From an uncultured Clostridia bacterium (GTDB lineage: Bacteria; Bacillota; Clostridia; Saccharofermentanales; Saccharofermentanaceae), in contig CAMYXL010000003.1 in the NCBI GenBank assembly GCA_947303255.1, positions 21,351 through 85,350 on the forward strand: a DNA stretch of 64,000 bases, written 5' to 3'. The translations under genes and the position numbers were made by a program. Shown in pieces: positions 9,641 to 16,999 of this stretch (within the stretch, counting starts at the first letter, position 1; each line of letters begins with the position of its first letter). A model generated the notes under the pieces. That model had not been told where the DNA came from and ran no database searches. It saw nothing but the letters and a program-made list of their open reading frames with translations.

Positions 9641-10606
9641 GTGAAAGATGCAAGAAGAGTTTTGGCTTTGATCATCGCTTTCGCGATGCTTTTCGGAATG
9701 GTTTCATGTTCATCATCTTCAAAGAGCAAAAAGAGTAAGTCTGACAAGAAGACCGAAAAGGAAGAAGATGAAGATGACGAGGATGTAACTGAGAAAACAG
9801 AGGATCAGGAGGAAACTGAGATATCTGAAGAGACCGAAGATACCGAAGAGTCAGAGACTTCCGAAGAAACTGAAGAGACGGAGGAAACCGAAGATTCTTC
9901 AGGTACGCCGGTTTTAAGTGTAAGTGAAGACTTCGATAGAATTAAGGAAATTACCGGTGCTGAAGAGATCAAGGTTGATTCATATTATTTCTCTTTGAAT
10001 AAAGAAGATGTGATCGTCGATGGCGTTATCGCTTATGCAGAAGGAGACGAGGTTAAGGATATACTTGATGATATGCTCTATCTGGGTGCATCCATAATCC
10101 CTGACGATGTTGCTGAAGAGATGAACTTGTACGAATGCGAGTCCGTGGTCAGCTATGTTAAGGAGATAAAAAATGAGATCGGAGGCAGTCATGAGAGTCT
10201 GTCGGTCTTCGAGTATGAGGATGAAGCGGCTGCAAATGCAGCATTTGAAACCTTTAAGACATCGGCGGTCGGTAATTTGTCTCTTAACGAAGATGAATAT
10301 ATGAATACGGGTTCTCAGGGATATCTTGTATTCAATCTCGGAACTGATACGTTGATGCAGATGCTTTTAGGCGAGATGACAGATGAGGAGATCGAAGAAT
10401 ATAAGGAACTCCTGGGAGACATGAGTTTTTTGAACGGATTTTACCAGAGCGGTAACAGGATTATCGAGATCGACTATATTACTGTTGCCGGCGAATTTGA
10501 ATATGAGTCTTTGTCTTTTATCCTGGAAGAGGGATTCAGTGATCCTTATCTCGTAGAGAATTCCGAGGCCTTGGTCGCGGCTTATGAAGAGGTTTTCGAA
10601 GAATAA
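9641..10606 (+). CDS. Acidic-linker lipoprotein (paralog 2 of 3)
   Basis: Lipoprotein of about 321 aa. The track starts at ATG 9605, but GTG 9641 (MKDARRVLALIIAFAM) aligns exactly with the start of paralog 1 and has AGAGGGA about 6 bases upstream, so I prefer it. Lipobox MVSC, then SSSSK. The linker is a striking run of EETEETE-type repeats (roughly residues 35-90). The C-terminal domain shares VFEYEDEAAANAAFETF, GYLVFNL and FYQSGNRIIEI with its neighbours. Outside the cell, anchored by lipid; function unknown. Confidence 0.82.
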   Translation: MKDARRVLALIIAFAMLFGMVSCSSSSKSKKSKSDKKTEKEEDEDDEDVTEKTEDQEETEISEETEDTEESETSEETEETEETEDSSGTPVLSVSEDFDRIKEITGAEEIKVDSYYFSLNKEDVIVDGVIAYAEGDEVKDILDDMLYLGASIIPDDVAEEMNLYECESVVSYVKEIKNEIGGSHESLSVFEYEDEAAANAAFETFKTSAVGNLSLNEDEYMNTGSQGYLVFNLGTDTLMQMLLGEMTDEEIEEYKELLGDMSFLNGFYQSGNRIIEIDYITVAGEFEYESLSFILEEGFSDPYLVENSEALVAAYEEVFEE

Positions 10607-10632
10607 GAAGACCTTTTGATCATGTGTTTTAA

Positions 10633-10667
10633 GTCAGCTGTTCCTTTTGGGGCAGCTGATTTTTTTC
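10633..10667 (+). terminator. Rho-independent terminator
   Basis: Stem TCAGCTGTTCC / GGGGCAGCTGA with G-U pairs, then seven T. It lies about 27 bases after the stop of the second acidic-linker lipoprotein. Confidence 0.85.
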
Positions 10668-10742
10668 GAAAACAAGTGCAAATGTCAGTTTTTTCTGATA
10701 AAGTGCATAGGGAAATACAAATCGTGTTTGGGGGAAACAAAT

Positions 10743-11738
10743 ATGAAGGGCCTGAGAAAATTGCTGGCAGTGTCGCTTGCAGTGGCAACAGTTATGTGTG
10801 CTGCTTCCTGTGATTCGGTAAAAGAAAAAGATAAGGACGAGCCTGAAACAGAAGTTTCACAAGAGGAAACTGAAGTATCTGAGGAAGTGAAAAATCCTGA
10901 GACCAGCATTTCTGAAGAAACGGAACCGAGTATCACGCCGGGTGGAAATACAGCCCGCAGACGTGTAGGTGTAGACGAGGATGACGACATGCTCCTGGAG
11001 ATTTCCGGAGGATATAAATTTACAGAGGACTGTACAGATTACATCCTAAATAAAGATGATCCTGAAATAGTCAGCAATGGAATGATCTGCAATGTGTCGG
11101 GCGATGAGGCCGCATTATTCGAAGAATATCTGGAAACTGAATTTTTGGCTCCTTTTAAAGAGGGAGACAGTAAGACCCTGCATATTGATGATTGCATATT
11201 ATTAACGGAGTTCCTCAGGATCCGGGAGACCCAATTCGATGAACCAAGCACATTGACCACGGATGATGACGGAAACATGAAGATTGTTACGGAATCTACT
11301 TATGACTTCTATCACGAAGAACTGGCAATTCTGTCGTACGAAGATGAGGAAACTGCTGCAGCTGCTTTTGAGGAATATGTTACTGTTAACTTCGGAAGTG
11401 TGGAGTTGAGCGAAGATGAGTACCAGTTTGACGGTACACAGGGTTATCTGGTAGCAAATTTCGATTTCAAGAATTACTTAAAGTATCTTTGGAATAAAGA
11501 GGCGACTGATGAAACTATCGAGGCATACAAAGCAGAGATCGGAGAGTTCATTTTTGTTGATGCGATCTATCTTAGCGAAAACAAGATCATAAAACTTCAG
11601 TATATGAACACTATAGGAAGCACGGATTATTGTACTGTGGAACTTTTAGAGAGCAAGGGCTTTGGTAATCCGTTTGAAGTAGTAAATTCAGAAGAGTTTT
11701 TGGAATATTATTCTGCCTACGGCATGAAATTGGTATAA
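10743..11738 (+). CDS. Acidic-linker lipoprotein (paralog 3 of 3)
   Basis: Lipoprotein of about 331 aa. The track start at 10647 lies inside the terminator of the previous gene; ATG 10743 (MKGLRKLLAVSLAVATV) has a GGGGG site and matches the paralogs. Lipobox AASC. The E/T/S linker is shorter than in paralogs 1 and 2. The C-terminal domain is the most divergent copy but keeps LSYEDEETAAAAFEEYV, GYLVANF and IYLSENKIIKLQY. The three genes look like successive tandem duplications, each with its own upstream region. Function unknown. Confidence 0.8.
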   Translation: MKGLRKLLAVSLAVATVMCAASCDSVKEKDKDEPETEVSQEETEVSEEVKNPETSISEETEPSITPGGNTARRRVGVDEDDDMLLEISGGYKFTEDCTDYILNKDDPEIVSNGMICNVSGDEAALFEEYLETEFLAPFKEGDSKTLHIDDCILLTEFLRIRETQFDEPSTLTTDDDGNMKIVTESTYDFYHEELAILSYEDEETAAAAFEEYVTVNFGSVELSEDEYQFDGTQGYLVANFDFKNYLKYLWNKEATDETIEAYKAEIGEFIFVDAIYLSENKIIKLQYMNTIGSTDYCTVELLESKGFGNPFEVVNSEEFLEYYSAYGMKLV

Positions 11739-11802
11739 AGTACTTCTGTTGATTTGACGGCTGACCAACGTTTTCGATAAGAAAATACTATGATTTTCTC
11801 CT

Positions 11803-11830
11803 TTGAATTATCAGGAACTGATATTATAAT
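11803..11830 (+). promoter_or_regulatory. Promoter of asnS-asnA with a palindrome in the spacer
   Basis: TTGAAT (11803-11808), a 16-base spacer and TATAAT (11825-11830) form a good sigma-A promoter. The spacer holds TATCAGGAACTGATA (11809-11823), a perfect 6+3+6 inverted repeat, which is a reasonable repressor site. No T-box motif is present in the leader. Confidence 0.6.
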
Positions 11831-11882
11831 TACTTGGTACTTATTGTTATAAGTAAAGTTCTATGCATGAAAGGAGATCATT

Positions 11883-13256
11883 ATGCAACACATTGACATC
11901 AAAGAAATATTTGGAAATCAGGAGTTGCTTAATAATAACGTGACCGTATGCGGTTGGGTTAGAACAGCAAGAGATTCCAAGAATGTTGCATTTATCGAAT
12001 TAAATGATGGAACAAGCTTGAAACACCTACAGATCGTAATTGAAAAGGATTCCGGCATCCAGCTCGAGCAGTGCCTCAAGCTCGGAACTGCCCTTAAGGT
12101 TGAAGGCAAGCTTGTTCCTTCAGCCAATAATATCGTCGAGATAAATGCATCAAGTATCGAGGTACTGGGAACAGCGCCTGCAGATTATCCGCTCCAGAAG
12201 AAGAGGCACACACTCGAGTTCTTAAGGACCATGCCTCATCTTCGTCTTCGTACGAATACCTTTAACGCAGTATTCAGAGTACGTTCCGTAATGGCAGCAG
12301 CCATCCACGAGTTCTTCCAGAGCAAGAACTTCGTATACGTTAACCCGCCGCTCATCACGGGCAGCGACTGCGAGGGAGCAGGTGAGATGTTCCAGGTAAC
12401 AACTATCGGTTACCAGGACGGCAAGTACGAGAGTGCAGAAGACTACTACGCTGACGACTTCTTCGGTAAGAAAGCAGGTCTTTCCGTTTCCGCACAGCTC
12501 GAAGGCGAGACAGCAGCTCTTGCAATGGGTAAGATCTACACATTCGGACCTTCCTTCAGAGCTGAGAACAGTAACACACCTAAGCACCTTGCAGAGTTCT
12601 GGCACGTTGAGCCTGAGGTGGCTTTCGCAGAACTTCCTGACGTTATCGCACTTGCAGAAGAGATGGTCAAGTTCGTTATCGGACGTGTTCTCGAGAAGTG
12701 CCCGCAGGAGATGCAGTTCTTCGACAAGTTCATGGAGAACGGTCTTATCGATCGTCTCACAAAGCTCATCAGCGAAGACTTCGGAACTATCACATACACA
12801 GAGGCTATCGAGCTTTTGAAGAAGGCAGATGTTGACTTCCAGTATCCTGTAGAGTGGGGCTGCGACCTCCAGACAGAGCACGAGAGATACATCTCCGAGA
12901 AGATCTTCAACAAGGCAGTATTCGTTACCAACTATCCTAAGGAGATCAAGTCCTTCTACATGAAGCAGAACGCTGACGGCAAGACAGTTGCAGCTGTTGA
13001 CCTTCTCGTTCCTGGCGTCGGTGAGATCATCGGAGGCTCCGAGCGTGAGGCTGACTACGACAAGCTCCTCGAGGCTATGAAGGTTCGTAACATGCCTTTG
13101 GATCCATATGCTGATTATCTCGACCTTCGTAAGTACGGTTCCGTTCCGCACGGCGGATTCGGTCTCGGCTTCGAGCGTCTGATCATGTACGTAACAGGTA
13201 TGGCAAACATCAGAGATGTAGTGCTCTACCCAAGAACAGTTAACAACATCCGATAA
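11883..13256 (+). CDS. asnS: Asparagine--tRNA ligase
   Basis: Cytoplasmic class II aminoacyl-tRNA synthetase that charges tRNA-Asn. At 457 aa it has normal bacterial AsnRS length. The N-terminal OB-fold anticodon-binding domain (about 1-100) holds VCGWVRTARDSKNVAFIELNDG. Class II motif 2 is FRAENSNTPKHLAEFWHVEPE; the asparagine-specific form differs from AspRS here. Motif 3 is GGFGLGFERLIMYVTG near the C-terminus. The ATG follows AAGGAG. The next gene, asnA, starts 17 bases after the stop, so asparagine synthesis and charging are co-expressed. Assignment is secure. Confidence 0.97.
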   Translation: MQHIDIKEIFGNQELLNNNVTVCGWVRTARDSKNVAFIELNDGTSLKHLQIVIEKDSGIQLEQCLKLGTALKVEGKLVPSANNIVEINASSIEVLGTAPADYPLQKKRHTLEFLRTMPHLRLRTNTFNAVFRVRSVMAAAIHEFFQSKNFVYVNPPLITGSDCEGAGEMFQVTTIGYQDGKYESAEDYYADDFFGKKAGLSVSAQLEGETAALAMGKIYTFGPSFRAENSNTPKHLAEFWHVEPEVAFAELPDVIALAEEMVKFVIGRVLEKCPQEMQFFDKFMENGLIDRLTKLISEDFGTITYTEAIELLKKADVDFQYPVEWGCDLQTEHERYISEKIFNKAVFVTNYPKEIKSFYMKQNADGKTVAAVDLLVPGVGEIIGGSEREADYDKLLEAMKVRNMPLDPYADYLDLRKYGSVPHGGFGLGFERLIMYVTGMANIRDVVLYPRTVNNIR

Positions 13257-13273
13257 TCTACGAGGTAATAAAT

Positions 13274-14284
13274 ATGTCCAGATCAGTAAACATTCCGGAG
13301 GGCTACAAGTCACATCTTTCCCTTCGCGAGACACAGCATGCTATAAAGCAGATCAAAGACACTTTCCAACAGTCCTTGTCATTTGCTCTCACACTCGACC
13401 GCGTAACTGCACCTTTGATCGTTCCTAAGGACAGCGGTATCAACGACGACCTTAACGGCGTTGAGCGTAAGGTTGAGTTCTCCATCAAGGAGATCGAGAC
13501 AAATGCAGAGGTCGTTCAGTCCCTTGCTAAGTGGAAGCGTATGGCTCTCTACCGTTACGGTTATAAGCCGGGCGAAGGCATCTACACAGACATGAACGCC
13601 ATCCGCCGCGATGACAACGTAGACAACATCCACTCAATCTTCGTAGATCAGTGGGACTGGGAAAAGGTCATCACAGCAGAAGACCGCAACATCGAGTTCC
13701 TCAAGGATACGGTCCGCAGCATCGTTAAGGCTATCGTCTACACTAAGCGTCAGGTTACGCTCCGTTATCCTCAGATCAACAATCCGATCAACGAGGACGT
13801 ATTCTTCATCACGACTCAGGAACTTCTCGACAAGTATCCTGACCTCGACACGAAGGCTCGTGAGGACGCTATCGTCAAAGAGCACGGCACAGTATTCATC
13901 ATGGGTATCGGCGCACCTCTTAGTAACGGCGAGCCGCACGACGGCAGAGCTCCTGACTACGATGACTGGTCCCTCAACGGCGACCTGATGGTATGGAACG
14001 AAGTCCTCGGACACGCCCTCGAGATCTCATCCATGGGTATCCGTGTTGACTCCAAGTCCCTCGCATCACAGCTCAAGGCAGCAAACGCAGAGGACCGCAT
14101 GAAGTTCGAGTTCCACAAGCTCATCGCAGAAGGCACGATGCCTCTCACGATCGGCGGCGGTATCGGTCAGTCACGTCTTTGCATGTTCCTTCTCGAAAAA
14201 GCCCACATCGGCGAAGTCCAGGCATCCGTTTGGACAGAAGACATGTACAAAGAGTTCGAGGCTAAGGGTATCACCCTCCTCTGA
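13274..14284 (+). CDS. asnA: Aspartate--ammonia ligase (asparagine synthetase A)
   Basis: Ammonia-dependent asparagine synthetase, making asparagine from aspartate, ammonia and ATP through a beta-aspartyl-AMP intermediate. It has 336 aa, as expected for AsnA, which shares the class II synthetase fold. Visible landmarks are LDRVTAPLIVPKDSGINDDLNG near the N-terminus, VDQWDWEKVI, and GGGIGQSRLCMFLL near the C-terminus, the motif-3-like segment. It is the second gene of an asnS-asnA operon and is followed by a strong terminator. Long antisense ORFs across both genes are shadows of codon bias. Confidence 0.97.
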   Translation: MSRSVNIPEGYKSHLSLRETQHAIKQIKDTFQQSLSFALTLDRVTAPLIVPKDSGINDDLNGVERKVEFSIKEIETNAEVVQSLAKWKRMALYRYGYKPGEGIYTDMNAIRRDDNVDNIHSIFVDQWDWEKVITAEDRNIEFLKDTVRSIVKAIVYTKRQVTLRYPQINNPINEDVFFITTQELLDKYPDLDTKAREDAIVKEHGTVFIMGIGAPLSNGEPHDGRAPDYDDWSLNGDLMVWNEVLGHALEISSMGIRVDSKSLASQLKAANAEDRMKFEFHKLIAEGTMPLTIGGGIGQSRLCMFLLEKAHIGEVQASVWTEDMYKEFEAKGITLL

Positions 14285-14308
14285 TCATCACCTAACTTAA
14301 TACTTAAG

Positions 14309-14341
14309 ACCGATTTCCCATTCCGGGAAGTCGGTTTTTTA
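14309..14341 (+). terminator. Rho-independent terminator of asnS-asnA
   Basis: Stem CCGATTTCCC / GGGAAGTCGG, five-base loop, then a run of T. Confidence 0.9.
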
Positions 14342-14353
14342 TTGCCACCTTTA

Positions 14354-14457
14354 AAATTCCCGTTATTTGTACCGTCCTATGGAACGGTACAAATGACGGT
14401 AAAAACGCGGAAATTCCCGTAAAATGTACCGTTCCTATAGCGGTACAAATGACGGGT
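14354..14457. repeat. Two tandem copies of a palindromic element
   Basis: Two copies of a roughly 46-base unit (from 14354 and 14411), each itself an inverted repeat. Copy 1 pairs CCGTTATTTGTACCGT with ACGGTACAAATGACGG; copy 2 pairs CCCGTAAAATGTACCG with CGGTACAAATGACGGG. Both carry a TCCTAT loop. They sit between the asnA terminator and the esterase promoter. Directly after come short direct repeats of TTTGTCGA (14460-14487). They resemble small REP-like hairpin repeats, or a paired operator. Confidence 0.75.
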
Positions 14458-14516
14458 TGTTTTGTCGATTTTGTCGATAATTGTCGCTTGTATTGTTATT
14501 TAATAAACAATATAAA

Positions 14517-14545
14517 TTGACATTTATACTTCTAAATTTTATACT
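14517..14545 (+). promoter_or_regulatory. Promoter of the first esterase/DUF4214 gene
   Basis: TTGACA (14517-14522), 17-base spacer, TATACT (14540-14545). The second esterase gene has the same arrangement (16742-16770), so the pair of promoters is conserved. Confidence 0.7.
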
Positions 14546-14557
14546 ACATATGTTTCT

Positions 14558-14671
14558 GAGCATTTTGAGTTTGTATGTTCGGGAGCAGGGAGATATGAGA
14601 AAACTGGGCGGCTAGTGTTCCCGGTATTTTTCACAGTTAAAAATTTCATATTAGAGTTTTGGGAGAATCTT
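14558..14671 (+). promoter_or_regulatory. Hairpin-bearing leader, single copy, before the first esterase gene
   Basis: The 5' leader carries CATTTTGAGTTTGTATG, then TGAGAAAACT, then a hairpin ACTGGG / CCCGGT (14603-14608 and 14620-14625) and GTATTTTTCAC. The same order of elements recurs twice in the leader of the second esterase gene with different but pairing stem bases. It could be a cis-acting RNA element; I do not recognise it as a known riboswitch. Confidence 0.45.
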
Positions 14672-16675
14672 ATGAGGAAGAGATTATTAAGATTCCTTTC
14701 TGCTGTTATCGCTGTTGTTATCACAACGGCGTCTTTTGTATTCGCGCAAGATGCAGAAGCTGCATTCAGCTATACGTATGACGGAACAGTAAAGGATTAT
14801 ACGATCGAGAAAACTTATAACTACGGAAAATATTTCGAACCTTCGGAAGACGGCAAATATCAGGTCCTTATCTATGTGCACGGCTCAGGTGAAACCGGCG
14901 GATGCGGCCAGGGCAATATGCCTACGGGTCTTCTGAATCTGATGAACAAATGGATATTTAATGGTTACTGCGAACCTTTTGTTGTAATATGTCCAAGGAT
15001 CGAACAGATAAAGGAAAAGAAATGGGGCATCACTGATTTCGGAGAGTTTGTTACCGACGGTTATCTCGAGAAACTCGTCGAGGAGATCAAGGCAGGAAAT
15101 ATCTCTTCCAAGGTGGATACCAGTAAGCCGATCGCCATTGCAGGTTATTCAATGGGCGGTGCAGTGGCTTTGTGTGCAGGAGCCAAGTTTTCCGATACCT
15201 TCTACAACGTCGGATCTATCAGCCCGTCATGGTGCTGTTATAACGGAAGTGCGCAGTCATATCTCAATTCTTCTTCGGAACTTGTTTTCAATCAGGATCC
15301 GGAAGGACATTATATTATGACCTACGGTAAGGGCGAGGAAGAACAGTTCGCTAAGAATGTTGAGAGATATAAAGGTTATATAGAAGGAAACAAAGAAAAC
15401 AGGGACGGCCTATTCAAGTTTTGTGCTTATGACTCAAGTTACGGAGGACACGGATGGAAAGTCTTCATGAGAGGCACTTTCGAGTTCCTCTTCTATATGA
15501 GAAATGACTGTCTGCCGACTACCGAGATGATCGACACAGCATGTAACGGAGCAAATACAGGATTATATGGTATTGCCTACATAAAAGGAACTCCTGTTCC
15601 GGGTAACACACTTACCGCATATACTTCGGCAAGTAATGCCAGTAATTTCAATTACCAGTGGCTCCGTAATAACGAGCCGATCAGCGGCGCTACATCAAAG
15701 ACCTATACCCTTAGCAGTGCAGATGCAGGAGCGAAGATAAGATGCAAGCTTACCGATAAAGATGGCGTTTACAAAGGTTATTTCTTTACCGAAAAAGTTG
15801 AGGTAAGTGCTCCGAGTGCGGTACCTACTATAACTACCAGCCCGACTGTTACAACAAAACCTACCGGCGGAGCTTCTTCGGGAAGCGGTAATGCTCCGAC
15901 ACCGGGCGGAAGCAGAGGTGCATCATCCAAGGAGGATATCTCCAAGTTTGTAGATAATATCTATACCAGTGTTCTCGGCCGAGATGCCGAACCGGAAGGT
16001 GCCGAGTTCTGGTTTAACGAGTTGTGGAACTTCAAATGTTCCGGTGACGAAGTAGCATTGGGATTCATTAACAGTAAAGAATTCAGAGACCGTAATCTCT
16101 CTGATGAGGATTATGTGAAGGTTTTATATAAGGCTTTCTTCGACCGTGATCCTGATGACAGCGGCATGAAGTTCTGGCTCGACTCACTGTCTAATGGAAC
16201 TCTTGACCGTAAGGCAGTCGCCAATAATTTCGTATACTCACAGGAGTGGGCTGACACCTGTGCCACATACGGCATAAGATGCGGTGGAAGCATCAAAGCC
16301 AAGGTTAATATCACTCCTTCAGATTCGACATATGCATTCGTAGAGAGAATGTATGTAACTGCTCTCGGAAGAGCATCTGATGAGGGCGGTAAAGAGTTCT
16401 GGGCTAATGAACTTTCCAACTACAGATGCACGGGTGAGGAGTTGGGCGTACAGTTCTTCCTGAGTAAAGAGATGGAGGATCTCAATATCTCGGACGAAGA
16501 GTTCGTTGACCGTCTTTATAAGACGTTTATGGACCGTGATGCTGAGCCTGACGGCAAGACATTCTGGCTTAAGAGCCTGGCGGACGGAGCTTCAAGAAAA
16601 TCCGTTGTCCTGGGCTTTACGAGAAGCGAAGAATTTGTCGGCAGATGTATAACAGAAAGAATACTTCCTTATTGA
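14672..16675 (+). CDS. Secreted esterase-like protein with Ig-like and two DUF4214 domains
   Basis: Exported protein of about 667 aa. ATG 14672 follows GGGAG and gives a clean signal peptide (MRKRLLRFLSAVIAVVI ... FAQDAEA); the track start at 14615 is too early. Domains in order: an alpha/beta-hydrolase of the PHB-depolymerase/esterase type (about 30-285) with oxyanion loop YVHGSGETGG, nucleophile elbow AGYSMGG and a likely catalytic His in YGGHGWKVF; an Ig-like module (about 310-390, NYQWLRNNEPISGATS); a Thr/Pro/Gly/Ser linker; two DUF4214 domains (about 430-545 and 550-660, with YTSVLGRDAE and YVTALGRASD). No LPXTG anchor is seen, so DUF4214 may hold it at the surface. Probably deacylates polysaccharide; substrate unproven. 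Confidence 0.85.
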   Translation: MRKRLLRFLSAVIAVVITTASFVFAQDAEAAFSYTYDGTVKDYTIEKTYNYGKYFEPSEDGKYQVLIYVHGSGETGGCGQGNMPTGLLNLMNKWIFNGYCEPFVVICPRIEQIKEKKWGITDFGEFVTDGYLEKLVEEIKAGNISSKVDTSKPIAIAGYSMGGAVALCAGAKFSDTFYNVGSISPSWCCYNGSAQSYLNSSSELVFNQDPEGHYIMTYGKGEEEQFAKNVERYKGYIEGNKENRDGLFKFCAYDSSYGGHGWKVFMRGTFEFLFYMRNDCLPTTEMIDTACNGANTGLYGIAYIKGTPVPGNTLTAYTSASNASNFNYQWLRNNEPISGATSKTYTLSSADAGAKIRCKLTDKDGVYKGYFFTEKVEVSAPSAVPTITTSPTVTTKPTGGASSGSGNAPTPGGSRGASSKEDISKFVDNIYTSVLGRDAEPEGAEFWFNELWNFKCSGDEVALGFINSKEFRDRNLSDEDYVKVLYKAFFDRDPDDSGMKFWLDSLSNGTLDRKAVANNFVYSQEWADTCATYGIRCGGSIKAKVNITPSDSTYAFVERMYVTALGRASDEGGKEFWANELSNYRCTGEELGVQFFLSKEMEDLNISDEEFVDRLYKTFMDRDAEPDGKTFWLKSLADGASRKSVVLGFTRSEEFVGRCITERILPY

Positions 16676-16699
16676 TAATAGCCTTTATCATTTTTAAAG

Positions 16700-16730
16700 T
16701 CGTCGCATCAAAAATGCGGCGATTTTTTTA
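16700..16730 (+). terminator. Rho-independent terminator
   Basis: Stem TCGTCGCAT / ATGCGGCGA followed by seven T, 25 bases after the first esterase gene. Confidence 0.88.
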
Positions 16731-16741
16731 TTCAAACAGAA

Positions 16742-16770
16742 TTGACATTTAAAGATGTAAAAACTATACT
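16742..16770 (+). promoter_or_regulatory. Promoter of the second esterase/DUF4214 gene
   Basis: TTGACA (16742-16747), 17-base spacer, TATACT (16765-16770). The transcript would carry a leader of about 220 bases. Confidence 0.7.
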
Positions 16771-16784
16771 ACAAACGTCGACAA

Positions 16785-16999
16785 TCATTTACGAGTTTGG
16801 GTGGTTGGAGACGGGAAGAAATGAGAAACTGAGTAACTAGAGTTATTTAGTATTTTTCACTGTACAATTTTATATTGTGAACGTTTCCGGACATTTTGAG
16901 TTTGTATGACCGGGCGTACTTCTGAGAAACTAAGTGACACGGGTTATTTGGTTTGTTATCAAGTTACAATTTTATAGTTAGTATTTGGGAGACTTTTTT
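16785..16999 (+). promoter_or_regulatory. Hairpin-bearing leader, two tandem copies, before the second esterase gene
   Basis: Copy a: TGAGAAACT with stem ACTGAGTAA / TTATTTAGT (16828-16836, 16843-16851) and GTATTTTTCACTGTACAATTT. Copy b: CATTTTGAGTTTGTATGACCGGG, TGAGAAACT, stem ACTAAGTGAC / GTTATTTGGT (16929-16938, 16943-16952), then GTTACAATTTTATA. Stem bases differ between copies yet still pair, using G-U on one side, which hints at a folded RNA. See also the single copy before the first esterase gene. Confidence 0.5.

Noticed and set aside
12222-13334. 370-aa minus-strand ORF across asnS
   Set aside because: It lies wholly opposite asnS and its edge to asnA, has Cys/Val/Leu-rich shadow composition, no ribosome binding site and no recognisable motif. 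It reflects strong codon bias in asnS.
14558-16999. Cyclic-di-GMP riboswitch (class I or II)
   Set aside because: Some fragments (CATTTTGAGTT, ACCG) recall class II, but the conserved core of neither class can be completed in any of the three copies.
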